Below are positions 1 to 11,880 of a stretch of 64,000 nucleotides of DNA, one piece after another. Every line of letters begins with the position of its first letter. The first letter of the stretch is position 1. The notes under the pieces were generated by a model that was not told the origin of the DNA, ran no database searches, and was given only the letters and a program-made list of their open reading frames with translations. The translations under genes and the position numbers were made by a program. The DNA comes from Isoperla grammatica (taxonomy: Eukaryota > Arthropoda > Insecta > Plecoptera > Perlodidae): contig OX246749.1 of the NCBI GenBank assembly GCA_945910005.1, forward strand, positions 32,445,271-32,509,270, written 5' to 3'.

Positions 1-89
1 ATATCAGAGGCCATTTTACGCTGCGCCTTTCAGTGGGCGCTGACATCTTGGGCGTCCGTCATTACGACCATACTACTTCCTCAATGCAC

Positions 90-200
90 AGTCTTCTCGA
101 CGGGTCAATCCGCGATAGAACCTCGGATTGAACCGACGTTCAAGAAGGCTGTGCCTCAAAGTAAACCCCGAATTATATTCGAGAAGGCTGTGTATTAAAG
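90..200. mobile_element. Fragment of the same family as 34139-34349
   Basis: CTTCTCGACGGGTCAATCCG, GGATTGAACCGACGTTCAAG and two AAGGCTGTG blocks match the 34139-34349 element in order. Confidence 0.55.
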
Positions 201-275
201 GTTGGAATGGCGGCCGGAAGTTCAAAGATGGCGAAAATATATTACTCCATATGAGAAGACACGTCTCTAGTACCC

Positions 276-452
276 TTATGCTTGTTGCACTACATTGACG
301 TCGACGAGCGCCAAGCGCCGGAAGTGGATGATCCGATCCATCAGGGCGAAGCGGCGCTTGGAAGCGCCGAAGTTGGTTGGTTCCAACTTCTTCGGATAAT
401 CTACTTCCGGCGCTCGGCGCTAGTCGACGTCCATGTAGTGCAACAAGCATTA
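276..452. mobile_element. Foldback element with about 60-bp arms
   Basis: 281-340 and 389-447 are near-perfect reverse complements (CTTGTTGCACTACATTGACG against its complement). GC-rich, short spacer. The open frames here are products of the palindrome, not a gene. Confidence 0.75.
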
Positions 453-569
453 CCTTTCGGCAGGGAACATTAGGGATAGAACAGGGACCATTTAATCCTT
501 CCAGGGTAGTTTTTGATAATCCTTAACGCTACGGAAGCTCCTCGGTTTTTTGGCGACACATTTTTGGTG

Positions 570-735
570 CCGATCTAGGCCCGTATGCAGAGTCAAGTAT
601 CAAATTAAGTAGCTACAGGATTTGTTGCTATGGAATTGATTTATTACAAGGTATTTTCCATAAAACTGGTAACAGTCTCTATAGCAACCATATAAACAAA
701 TCACATACTTAGCTCAAGTCTGCATTCCATCCCTA
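570..735. mobile_element. MITE family C copy
   Basis: Contains CCCGTATGCAGAGTCAAGT, a GTTGCTATGGAATTG block, TCTATAGCAACCATA and AAATCACATACTTAGCTCAA: same order as in 1265-1480, 6577-6725 and 37577-37715. Confidence 0.7.
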
Positions 736-1264
736 ATCTCAGTAAATTGGACCTGGATGGAAGAGTCAATAAAGACTGAGTTTTGATTAGAGCCCGTCCG
801 ATGTGGCAGCGCTGTTTTCAAGTCGACACATTTCTAAGACTAGCGTCATAATTATATGACCTGGCTGACGATTATGCCATAGGCCTATCACACCAAAATT
901 AAATAATACTCGAATGAATTGTGAATCACAACTGTATAGGCCATTATCATTACGATATCTCGATGACCCATAATCACGCGCGATGATTCATTATCACAGC
1001 CTTCTAAAGTCCACATCCGGAAGAGTTGGTGGCGACCTTCACAGCAGTTGGAAGGCGGTGATAACGAGTGATGTGATAGTATCCGGGCTCAAACCATCAT
1101 TACACGGGTCAATTCTCAACTCAACTGGACTTTCGAATGCATTTTAAATATAAAATTATCGATAAATATTACTACGGTTGTTTTAGAGGAAATTTGTGGA
1201 CGCTGACATCTTGAAAGAGACCTTTTTCAGAATAGATCTAGGACCCTTAGATAGAGCTATTTAC

Positions 1265-1480
1265 GGTCATTCTGCCCTAAGATACTTGACCAAATCTGTT
1301 CTTGAAGTACTTGTTAGAAAATAGGGCGAAATGCAGAATCGGGTTATAAGTATGTGATTTGTTTATGATTGCTATGGAGTTTGTTCTTATAGAAAAGAGC
1401 ATGTAATAATAAAACAATTCCATAGCAACAACAAATCCTTTACTAAACTTGACAGTGGTTGCCTATGCATATCGCTCTTA
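1265..1480. mobile_element. MITE family C copy, opposite orientation
   Basis: Reverse-complement order of the family C blocks: TATGTGATTTGTTTATGATT, then CCATAGCAACAACAAATCC. Confidence 0.65.
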
Positions 1481-1599
1481 GTTCGACCTGACGTGGATTA
1501 AAGTAACAATATTGCTGGTTATACCGGCAGCTGAAAAATCAAGTACAAAATAATCTTGTTCTTTCCGAGGTAAATGTCTCGATTTCAAAGTTGAGCTTT

Positions 1600-1705
1600 A
1601 TGTAAGCCGCTTGACCAATGGCATAGCGCGCACTGCGCATGCGTCACTCGGCCCAGTGACGTCACGCGTGTGCGATTGAAATGAGTCTCCTAATTGAAAC
1701 GGTCT
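1600..1705. promoter_or_regulatory. Orphan promoter-like block (CCAAT, NRF1-like, CRE)
   Basis: Within 60 bp: ACCAATGG near 1614, a NRF1-like CACTGCGCATGCGTCA at about 1630-1645, and a perfect CRE TGACGTCA at about 1657. CpGs are kept here but lost nearby. No coding exon is recognised on either side. Confidence 0.45.
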
Positions 1706-1945
1706 CCCCATGCAAAGCGATCGAATGAACGAATCAATTAATTGATTGATTGGGTTAGGCTAATTAGCTCAAGTGGCGGCGGCGAGTGCAGAGTCGTTCT
1801 CCCCTCCCTTTCCCTAGGGGGGCGGGGGGAGGAGGGGGGGACACAACTCATTGTGTCTATCATCGTTGGGGTCTGAATACTGAATAGGTTGATCACCTCT
1901 TTATAGTGCATCTATAACTTGGTTCCAACTTAACTAACACCCTGT

Positions 1946-2156
1946 CAATAGACTTTTTTCAGAAGGACCCTTAGATAGCTAGCTAATCACGGTCCTCTAG
2001 ATCCTCAATGACAATAATGCACAACAGCGAAAAATGCACCTTAACATAACATTTGAAAACTAGTTTTTATTGTTGTCATTGATCTATCAAGGACCCTTAG
2101 ATAGAACTAATCACGATCCTCTAGAATCAAGATCAATTCTGAAAATCATGTATTGA
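1946..2156. mobile_element. MITE family A, long form
   Basis: Imperfect inverted ends (AATAGACTTTTTTCAGAA / TTCTGAAAATCATGTATT), two internal copies of a GACCCTTAGATAG block, and an extra about 45-bp middle (TTTGAAAACTAGTTTTTATT) missing in short forms. Confidence 0.75.
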
Positions 2157-2431
2157 CGGAACTTGTGCTGAAGTAAGTAACAGCTGTTCTATTGTCTGTA
2201 TGAGGTGTGAAGGTGGCTGTGAGTGTTGGTTGCGTGATGATTGTAGGTGAGGGGGACACGCCCTACTAATAGGAGGGAGGGGGGGGGGGGGGGGGGAGGA
2301 GAGCGTGTTGGGGAGACAACTATTAAAAATGTCTTTTCGATGAACTTGCTTATTTTCCTATAAAGCAACTTAAACTTGTAAATTTTAATACATTCATTTT
2401 GGTAACGAACTTTTTAGTTTTAGCGAGAGTT

Positions 2432-2607
2432 AATAGAACTTTTTTTTAAAATTGGTCTAAGACCCTTAGATAGAGCTAATCACGGCCCTCTAGATCTTCA
2501 ATGACAACAATGCACAACAGTGAAACATGTACCTTAACATAATTATCAAGGACCCTTAGATAGAGCTAATCACGGCCCTCTTAATCAATTCAGAAAATTA
2601 TCTATCT
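2432..2607. mobile_element. MITE family A, short form
   Basis: Two GACCCTTAGATAGAGCTAAT blocks around a CAATGACAACAATGCACAAC core. Confidence 0.75.
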
Positions 2608-3903
2608 AGTCCCACAAGCGTCTCTTTTATGTTTTGTCATCCAATCCATCCTGGCGTTACGTCAAGTAATCCGAGATTACTTGTGAGATGAATTCTGGAA
2701 CGCAGTAATTACCTGCCTATAGGTTATGTTATGACCTAAACTTCAACATGCAATTAGTGTATCTACTACACAAATGACGCATCACATTTAAACAACATTA
2801 AGAGGATTGGGTGCGGCCAGAAAACCACTCTGAGCAGTACTTTCCTACAACTCAAACTACATACACAAAAATCGACATAATTCGGTTCTGTTTGTACCAA
2901 AATATATTCAAAAACTTAACTGTAGTTTTACATACAAAGAGTTTTTATAAGATAAATACACAGATTATTTTTCCGGGTACTTAAGTCTCCTAGAACTTTC
3001 CATTTTTAGTAAGTTTTAGCCTCTGTATAAACAAATTGTTTGCGTCCGAATTAGATCGAATTCAAACAAAAACTCTTTGTACAAATAATCACAGTACAAT
3101 TGTGAATATGTTCACAAAATATGAGTGTGATCAAATTAATAATGTAGAAATAATAAGAGTAGTACGAATGCTCTGCAAATCACACATGCTCAACTGTGAG
3201 TTGCTAGTTTTGAAAACAAACAACCTAAGTGCTTTATAGTTATTATTAATAAGTTAATAACAACCACTCCACTTCATTTCGCAACAGTAAAACAAGTGTG
3301 TCAGATACCCAAACACACGCTTGCGTACTGACGGCTTTGATACGAGTGAGTGTTTGCACAAGTGCTCCGTCATATCCAGGAAGTACTTCGATTCATATTC
3401 ATAGTACATAATGTAAACATCAGCGTTGAAGCCAGTCATTCATCGCTCACACACGAATCTATAAAGCAATGCACAGACGGATGCATATATACATACATAC
3501 ATCTGGATGTGCAACATGGTTGGAATACGCGTCTGCGATTCTCATTTCCGGTTTTTGACATTCTCGGGCATTTTAGCCCATATCGCTAAGCAATTACGAA
3601 TGTAAGCAATGTCAAAATCCGAAACTCAAGGGCTAAAATGGCTGTCCACCGCTTTCTTCCGTGGCTATTTAATTGGTACATTAATTTGTTAGCTGATTCA
3701 GGTCCAGAAACGAAGTTACTATTGTAAGTCCATGCATACATCAAGTTACCTTTTGAAGACGGTTTTTTCTTTCAACTTTTTTTCTCACTGTGTACATATC
3801 TGCTTTATTCACTATCTAATCGTTATGTTTTTGTATTATTTTTATGATAAAATGTTGAGTTAACAACTCGGGGATTTTTATACATAATGATGTAGGCCCA
3901 TGT

Positions 3904-4081
3904 AATAAACCTTTTTTAGAATTAAACTAGGACCCTTAGATAGAGCTAATCATGGTCCTCTAGATCTTCAATGACAACAATGCACAACAGTGAAAAATGC
4001 ACCTTGACATAATTAACTATCAAGGACCCTTGGATAGAGCTAATCACATCCCTCTAGATCAATTCTGAAAATCATCTATTT
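3904..4081. mobile_element. MITE family A, short form
   Basis: Same plan as 2432-2607; ends ATAAACCTTTTTTAGAATTA and ATTCTGAAAATCATCTATT. Confidence 0.78.
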
Positions 4082-4616
4082 GTTGTATTGCTTATAATTT
4101 AAACAAATTGTTCGTCCATCTTTAAAAAGAAAAGAAAAGTTAATTACAAACATCTGCAAAACAGAAATATTTATGGGAATAAAAACAAAATTAAAACCAT
4201 ATTTTAATCCAAAGTTTATATTTAAACTTACGGTAATGTGATGAAAAAGTCTCTTGAAAAGTTTCAAAAAAACTATTTTCATTTCACCTGCCAACATTAT
4301 ATAAATCAGACGCAGTGGGTCAATTGATACAACGAATTGTGCGTGTGGTGAGCGTAAGTCACGCACGCACAGTTTGATTGATTGTCCTGACTAATGAAAC
4401 CCGTAATATTATCGGAGGGTTTAGAGGGAGGGGGGTGATAGGCTACTCGCAACAAAGCAATCACCCCCCCCCCCCCCTTCCCCACCACAATCCAACACCA
4501 CCGTTGCACGTGCGGTGGATATAGAAACTAATATGTTTCGTGTCTGAACTATTCGATCGACACAAGATTCCCTATAGTTGAATCAAAGAGGCAAGACAAC
4601 CCTACTTTAATTATTT

Positions 4617-4880
4617 ACTTATTTAATGTCTATCCTATTCAGTTATAAAAACTGATTTACAAAGGAGGACCCTAAATAAAACTAGGCTTTGCAAACAATT
4701 AATAATAATAAAATCATAAACAACAATAACAACAACAAAAACAAAACAAACTACTGTACTATATAAAATAAAAATCAAGAACAAGAAGAAATAATTGAGA
4801 AATGACATAAACCAAATCAAGTGGAAATTCAACATATTAAATAATAAAAATAAAAGTATGTAAATAAGAAAGAACATGAC
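4617..4880 (-). mobile_element. LINE 3' tail fragment
   Basis: The reverse complement ends AACTGAATAGGATAGACATT-like then AAATAA; a TCCTCCTTTGTAAATCAG block precedes it. Same tail at 6886-6975, 22925-23100 and 62990-63285. Confidence 0.65.
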
Positions 4881-5344
4881 TGAACAACTATACTAGCCCT
4901 TCGCATACCATTACCACCCTTATATCCGTATCTACCGTACCTTTCATGGACGCTAATTCGAAGAAAATCAACAGATTCCTGGCGTTCCTTCAGACATTCT
5001 CTACGAATTTCATTTAAATTTGGGACAATTTAAACACATTGAAAGTTAATTTTAACAGATCGAAATCGGCAGTTCCGCAGGCTGGGTGGACATACCCGTC
5101 TACTTGCAAACCCATGAATTAAACGACCTTTTAATTTCGGGGTAGTATCCCTATAGTTACCTGGTTCACAACCGGGTAAATACACAACTGCAGCACTCTG
5201 CAATTGGGCTAGTTTTGAAATCTGAAATTTAAGGTTATAATCTCCGTACAAAGAAAGTGTCTATGATTAGTTAATTACATTCACATTCAGAAAGACATTA
5301 AAATGTAGGCCCTTTATTATTATTTTTTAATTTAAAATGTGGCT

Positions 5345-5490
5345 CTTTGGTCTAGTGGGTATGTATTCTTGCCTCCAATGTAGAAGGTCCAGGGTCAATT
5401 CCCGGTTAGAATTTAGTTTTCTAACTTTGAAACTTGACTTGACTGGTCGATGTGCATTGAACGGTGACTTTGAAGCCGTCCTAGCAAAGA
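5345..5490 (+). mobile_element. tRNA-derived SINE head
   Basis: TGGTCTAGTGG resembles a tRNA A box and GGGTCAATTCCC a B box, 35-40 bp apart, with a CAATGTAGAAG anticodon-like arm. A body ACGGTGACTTTGAAGCCGTC follows, shared with 45300-45330 and 12900-12925. Confidence 0.6.
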
Positions 5491-5736
5491 TAACAAAACA
5501 ACAAAACAAACTTCTTTTGAAAAGAGAAAAATAACAAAAAAAATCAATTTTTTATCAAAATTGTTTTATAAAAATTATCCTTATCAATGTGTGGGTGTAC
5601 CAAGCTTTAGAATCTTCTGATGATGGGAATGCGGCAAGTATCCTAAATGAAAGGTCATAATGTGACCTTCTAATACGAATTGTTCCACCATCGCAGTGCC
5701 AGACAGACAAAACTTGATGACCAGGTTCTAGCTTAT

Positions 5737-6290
5737 ACAAATCGCTACTTTATGTGTGAAACTAGGTAATTTTCGAATGACAGCCCGACATACTTCCGTA
5801 ATTATCCAAAAATCTGTGGTATGTCACGCAGGTGTGTCTATATATGCATAAAGTAGTTGTAATTTAGATTAATTAGAAGGAATCAAACGAAATTAAAATC
5901 TCAGGTTCTCTTACAAATCGCTATACTATGTGTGACATCACGTTATTTTCGAATGACAGACCGAGAAACTTCTGTAATTATCCCAAAATCTGTGGTATGT
6001 CACCCAGGGTGGATGATATATATGTTAAAACAGATGTCATTGAGATTAATAGGAAAGAAAGAAATTAAATGAATATACTCTGGTTCTCTTACAAATCGCT
6101 ACTATGTGTGACATTACGTAATTTATAATGTCATCCCGTCAAACTTCCGTAATTATCCAAAATCTGTAGTATGTCACGCAGGTTTGTTTATATATACATA
6201 CTTAAAACAGATGCAACTGGGATTAATTGAAAGGAATCAAATGAAATGAATATACTCATGTTCTCTTACAAATCACTTTTCACTTTACGA
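5737..6290. repeat. 177-bp tandem repeat, about three copies
   Basis: ACAAATC anchors at 5737, 5913, 6091 and 6268 give periods of 176, 178 and 177. Each unit holds CTTCCGTAATTATCC and GGTATGTCAC. Units differ by about 10-15 percent by eye. Confidence 0.8.
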
Positions 6291-6576
6291 GTTTGTCAAA
6301 ATAATTCATCATGTCTTTGCCTAAAGTTCTGAACATTAATATTAAGATTTAAGAGTTGACGTCGCGTCTGTCAATATCCTTTAAAATAAATTAATAAAAC
6401 TAGATATTAATTGTGTCACAGCTTGAATTGACAGGCTTAGCTGGACCTGAACCCTTTTGTAAAAATTGCTGGAATTAATACGCTCCACCCTGGGAAACGG
6501 AAAACCCGCGGATTTCAGCCAGTTAAAATTCCTTTATAATTGTCCGCAATTCAAATCAAAATATGTCATCCTCAGA

Positions 6577-6725
6577 GTGGTATGCAGAGTCAAGTGTCAA
6601 GTTAAGTACAGTATATGTTCCTATGGAAATGTTTTACTTCATGCTATTTTCCATAAGAATTTAAACAAACTCCATAGCAACCATAAACAAATCACACACT
6701 TAACTCGACTGTGCATTCAAATCCC
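6577..6725. mobile_element. MITE family C copy
   Basis: TATGCAGAGTCAAGTGTCAA to CACACTTAACTCGACTGTGC. Confidence 0.7.
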
Positions 6726-7077
6726 GCTCCGAGTGTTCTTTCTTATGAATATTTCTTTGTTCCAATCAACACTTCCGTTTTTCAGACCTTTGCAAGACGA
6801 AAATATTTCTTAGAATAAAAACCCATCAGTAAGAAAGACCATTCAATTTTATTTAGAATTACATATTTAAAGTTCTATTCATTAATCTGTTATATTCATT
6901 TGTATTGTCCTCCTTTGTAAATTAGTTATATAACTGAATAGGATATACATTCAATAAATAAATAAATAAATAAATAAATAAATTAATTAATTAATTAATT
7001 AATTAATGCATGAATTAATTAAGTATTGTTTGAATAAATTAATTAGTTAATTACAATCTATTCCAAAATGGACAATT

Positions 7078-7257
7078 ATAGACCTTTTTCAGAATTCATC
7101 TAGGACCCTTAGATGCTTAGATAGAGCTAATCACGGCCCTCTAGATCTTCAATGGCAACAATGCTCAACAGTGAAGAATTCACCTTAACATAACTATCAA
7201 GGACCCTTAGATAGAGATAATCACAGCTTTCTAGATCTATTCTGATAATCATCTATT
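7078..7257. mobile_element. MITE family A, short form
   Basis: Starts TAGACCTTTTTCAGAATTCA, ends CTGATAATCATCTATTG. The first GACCCTTAGATAGAGC block has a small ATGCTTAG duplication. Confidence 0.78.
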
Positions 7258-7309
7258 GATATCATTCATTCCTATTCGCGTTAATCGAAATAATTCAATA
7301 GTCAAAATG

Positions 7310-7530
7310 TTTAGCTCGTTGATCGGGTGGGTGTATTCCTGCTTCCAATGCAGAAGGTCCAGAGTTCAATTCCCAGTTCGGGCAGGGGTTTTTCAACTTA
7401 GCAACCTGTATGTACATGTGTCAATTAATTTGAGGCCGTTATAGCAATTAAAAAGCACATATTATCCACAATAACAATCAATTCTTGTAACTCAGTAGGT
7501 ATACATAATAATATGTAGATAGTTTATTTT
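7310..7530 (+). mobile_element. tRNA-derived SINE, second copy
   Basis: GGGTGTATTCCTGCTTCCAA and AGAGTTCAATTCCCAGTT match the head at 5345. The tail after 7433 (GCCGTTATAGCAATTAAAAA) recurs at 8570-8655. Confidence 0.6.
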
Positions 7531-8224
7531 AAAATAAAACCTGGACTCACCATATAAAATGAAGGATGAAGAGGAAAGCTCCAGGAACCACCAAATCGTC
7601 ACTTCCGACACTCCACCTTCTTCTAAAGACAACAATACCAGGCATTGTCAGCACTTAAACGTCACAGCACCGTGTTCAATTTACAATTACCCTCCGTCAC
7701 ACAACCACAACATTAAACAATCGAACAAACCCATCATTGTAAAAAAAAACGTTCGAAACTAGTATTTTCAAAAATCGAACACTTTTAAAAATATACACAC
7801 ACACCGCCTACTATTATTATCGCCCAGCTGTCTGACAGTTTGGCTCGAGTACAATAGACATAAATCCTTGCTCTATTTCGGCAACCGACAAACGCCAACA
7901 CATTGCTAGGCCTGTCTAGGCCTACAACAGCTTTCTTCTTCTCACGGACGATTTCGAGACCATATAGCATTTACAATAACAACACGGCACATTCCGCTGA
8001 ACTACGTGTATCGCTGCCATTTTATAGATGTTAATTTAGACTGTATATATATACGCATTGAATTATACACTGTTGTTAGTTGAAGTCAGGCACATGGTTA
8101 GTTTGAATAAATAGAGTTGTGTTGTGGTTGCGGCAGCGGTTTCGTGGAAATGCGCTACTGATACACAACCACACGCGATGAAGTTCGTCTGACAACTGAG
8201 TAGTGAGGCAGCCTAATCCAATCT

Positions 8225-8305
8225 GTGATGCAGTATGCGGCGGCGTGAGAGATAGAGAGAGAGAGATAGAGTGATACAGAGTGATTGAGAGAGAGGGGGA
8301 GGAGG
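8225..8305. repeat. GA-rich microsatellite
   Basis: Imperfect GAGA/GATA purine tract. Confidence 0.8.
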
Positions 8306-8400
8306 TGTTGGTTGTAAGGTCGGTGCAAACGTTTGTGTGGTTCCTGAAAAGGATGACCGAAGATTAGGAATGTATACTTGTATCTTTGGCGAGTAGCGTT

Positions 8401-8512
8401 TTACTTATTTATTTATTTATTTGTTTGTTTGTTTGTTTGTTTGTTTATTTATTTATTTATTTATTTGTTTATTTGTTTGTTTATTTATTTATTTGTTTGT
8501 TTGTTTGTTTGT

Positions 8513-8543
<31 letters not shown>

Positions 8544-8557
8544 TTAGCTTACTTATT
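8401..8557. repeat. (TTTA/TTTG)n tetranucleotide tract
   Basis: Mixed ATTT and GTTT units; the open frames with LFIYLF repeats are artefacts. Confidence 0.9.
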
Positions 8558-8569
8558 GATTAATAAATT

Positions 8570-8660
8570 TCGGGCCGTTATAGCAATTACAAAGCACATG
8601 TTATCCACAGTAAAAATCAATTCTTGTAACCGAGTGTGTATACATAATAATATGTTAGTT
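8570..8660 (+). mobile_element. SINE tail fragment, as 7433-7525
   Basis: GGGCCGTTATAGCAATTACA through GTATACATAATAATATGTTA, over 80 bp similar to 7433-7525, lying between two tetranucleotide tracts. Confidence 0.65.
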
Positions 8661-8688
8661 AATTTTAATTAGTTAATTAATAAGTAAA

Positions 8689-8692
8689 TAAA

Positions 8693-8781
<89 letters not shown>

Positions 8782-8882
8782 ATGAATAAATGAATGAATG
8801 AATAAATGAATGAATAAATGAATGAATGAATGAATGAATGAATGAATAAATGAATAAATAAATATAAAAATAAATAAATACA

Positions 8883-8917
<35 letters not shown>

Positions 8918-8935
8918 ATTAGTAAGTTAGTTAGT
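8689..8935. repeat. (AAAT/GAAT)n tetranucleotide tract
   Basis: About 245 bp of AAAT with interspersed GAAT units, followed by TTAG/TTAA units. Confidence 0.9.
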
Positions 8936-9599
8936 TAGTTAGTTAGTTAGTTAATTAATTAGTTAATTATTAATTAGTTTATTTATTTATATATTTATTT
9001 ATTTATAGCTTTGCCAATGCACAGTGTAGGAAGAAGTGATAACGCAGTAAAACTTTGTTTGTAGAAACAATGTAGAAACCTAGGGCCCCAAATAATCTGA
9101 AAGTGCCTCTGAGTGTAGCCTTAAGGGGTAATACTTGAATTAGTACGCCTATAATCGGATAAAAATTTCAACACTATAGCTTATCACGTCTTAATAGGTT
9201 TCGGATTAATTCAAATACTCCCTCAAACGAGAGCGACTAGAAAGTTAGGATTCAATCCAACATAAATTTTAATCCACAATGAAAATTAGCAGTAACGTAA
9301 CAGGAACAAGCCTCAAGATGTTCCCTTTACAAAATTAGCCTAGAAGATATTCGAATAAAATGACAAGAAGTTAAATAAACATGTGTATTGTATTTAAAGT
9401 GATTTGATTGGTCACATCTTTATGGAATTTTGGAGTTTAGAAACTTCTTTAATTCTCTTCTTCTTATGTGTTACTGCAGGAGTAAGCAGTGATCTTGGGT
9501 TCTCATCAGCAAGTAGGATTAACTGAAACCTTATTGTTACTGTCATTGTTAGTTATTTTCATTGTGGATGGGCGAACTAGAACAAGAACATACACTGAC

Positions 9600-9775
9600 T
9601 GAATGAAGAATTAATCACGACCCTCTACATCTACAATGACAACAATGCACAACAGTGAAAAATACACTTTGAAAACTAGTTATTATTGTTGAGCATTGTT
9701 GTCAATGACCTATCGAGGACCCTTAGATAGAAGTAATTACGGCCGTCTAGTCTGGATCAATTTTGAAAAATTATT
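9600..9775. mobile_element. MITE family A, long form, 5' end lost
   Basis: Core CAATGACAACAATGCACAAC, the long-form middle, GACCCTTAGATAGAAG and a TCTGGATCAATTTTGAAAA end. A further inverted fragment is at 9975-10080. Confidence 0.65.
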
Positions 9776-10261
9776 CTCCTCCTGATCAAACTAATGTCTT
9801 TCTTACCGACACTTCCTTGCCGACACTACCGTAGGTACGACTAGTTGATAAAAGAGCGCGCCACTCATCGGGTAAGAAAAGATCGAGCTACGTCCCTGAT
9901 TAGCTCTATCCTACGAAGTAGGTATAGGTTATCTTGGAGCTCTATCATTGGGTTTGAAATTCAAACCCAATGGCTCTATCTTCGTCCTTGATAGTTATAA
10001 AGTCAAGGTGAATTTTTCACTGTTGTTCAATGTTCTTCATTGTTGTCATTGAAGATCTAGCTAGTCGTGATAATGTCTATCTAAGAGTTCATGATGGATT
10101 TTATGACCAAATGCTAATGGGATTTGTTTTGCTTCGCAAAGGGAGCGAGATTTACATTTTGAGGTTATGCTCGATCGTAGGAAAACCTACTTCTTTATCA
10201 GTAATTCAGTATCATCGCCTAAAATTCTAGTCTAGCTCTAGTCATTCCATTACTTAGGTAC

Positions 10262-11532
10262 TTACTTTATTGTAATTAAGGCCAGTGTAGGGCACAATGC
10301 CCTCTTTAGCCTGATGAGTGATGATGATTGTTTGTTAGTTCATTGTTAGTTTTAAGTCCATATTCACACTCTCTCTCTCAAGAGAAGAACACCCTCGCAA
10401 TGCAGTGGTCAGTGAAATAGGAAACAAATAAGAAATATTGATGAATAATAATGAGGAAGGGAGGAGGGGAAGCCTAGTACCAGCACGTAGCCTACTCCTG
10501 TCGAAAAGTAGGCCTACCAAAGGGACCATCGGCTTTACGTCCCAAACGAAAGGACGGTGTAACTTTGACCAGTCCAGGCAGTCCTCCACTAACCTGGACT
10601 GCCGATGCAGTTGACGAGAAGAACGAAGCTGGGTATTTGTTTAGTATCACTGATCGCTCGTCTTACTCACTTTTTCCAATGAAAAACGCCAAAGTCTTGT
10701 TTAAAGTGATATTTTTATTGAACAATGTTTAATTGTCTTTCTTTTGATGCTTATTATAATATTGTAGTTAGTTTTTAAGAGTAATAAATGATCGTTTGAA
10801 GTTTTTATATGAAAAGTTGACGTCTTCTTCCGTGTTCCTGCTTGTGTCCGGTGCAGTGCTGCCAATGGCAAACTATCCAAAACCACCCCCTAACCTCGGG
10901 CAAAGTCACTTTTGGGCGCAAATCTGCATAATTGCATAATTTGAAGAAGGGGTATTTAATCGTAGGGGCCTAGTTTGCACGTACATCCAAACCCCCCCCC
11001 CCCCTAACCTCTGGCAAACTATCCAAAACCACCCCCTAACCTCGGGCAAAGTCACTTTCGGGCGCAAGAGGTAGGGTTTTTTCATGTACTTACGTTGGTA
11101 GACCACACTTTATGTGTGCTCCGAACAGCTGCGCCCTCGCACGTCCGCCATATTGCCTTATTGAACGTGATTTTGTTGTCAAATCGATGCAACTTCAAAA
11201 CGATAATTTAATATGAAAGAAAAGACTTTTTGTATTGAAAATCACTGGAACTTACAGATAAATCATGAAATAACAATTATGTACAGCGGAAATGATCAAT
11301 ATCGCAAAGGAATACAGAAAAAAAGTGAGTACGAAACGCGATCAGTGATACTAAACAATTACCCGAAGGGTAAACACAAGCTATCTTTCGAACCCTCCAA
11401 TCTGCTCTAACCAACAGTAACTAGTGTTTTATAGGAGAGTGGTCACCCATCTACCTCCTGACCTAGCCCAAGGTTGCTTAACTTCGGTGTTCGTATGGGA
11501 ACCGGCTAAGCGACCGGGGCTAAACCATTGGC
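10262..11532 (-). mobile_element. 5S-derived SINE, minus strand, split by an insertion
   Basis: Same SINE as 50896-51312. The 5S-like head is at 11436-11532 (minus strand), continuing to about 11365; the body and tail resume at 10262-10630. The gap matches a single point in the intact copy, showing insertion of the 734-bp element at 10631-11364. Confidence 0.8.
10631..11364. mobile_element. Non-autonomous inverted-repeat transposon nested in the SINE
   Basis: Ends GGTATTTGTTTAGTATCACT... and ...AGTGATACTAAACAATTACC form an inverted repeat of about 26 bp. Inside, a block around 10868-10921 is repeated at 11014-11068. Flanks share GAAG plus diverged bases, a worn target duplication. Confidence 0.7.
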
Positions 11533-11589
11533 GGCTAATACCTCTTTAGTTATTAAATTGGTTTGCCATACTAACAACCAAACATGAAT

Positions 11590-11880
11590 TCAAACTCCTG
11601 CCCAGGGACTGCTACCTTATCGTGGTGGGCAGGTTTGCGTGCTTTGTTGATCCCGAGAGCTATGCCGGGGGAAGCGTATGCTTCTGGTAGGACCACGCTA
11701 GCCGGACTGGTCGAGAAGTCAGACAAAGTGCAGTCCACACCCCAATCCCCTTTCCTCACGCGCCCTCCTACTTGCCCCTTTCCTCCAAAGAGCCTCCAAT
11801 TTCATCTTCATTATCACCCACTCATCGTCTTGATTAGCAAAGTTGCAAAAATATAAGACGTTAAGCCCAAATATTAATCG
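11590..11880 (-). mobile_element. Dispersed repeat, minus-strand copy
   Basis: Same as 61985-62620: GGGACTGCTACCTTATCGTG, GCATACGCTTCC (reverse) and GGACTGGTCGAG. Probably the start of a retroelement but no domain is recognisable. Confidence 0.6.

Noticed and set aside
5345..5415. Functional tRNA gene
   Set aside because: A and B boxes are degenerate and the acceptor stem does not pair; better explained as a SINE head.
8378..8883. Long open frames rich in Leu, Phe, Ile and Tyr
   Set aside because: Translations of TTTA/AAAT simple repeats.
11436..11532. Genuine 5S rRNA gene
   Set aside because: Only the internal promoter part matches 5S; ends do not pair as in 5S and it continues into a SINE body.
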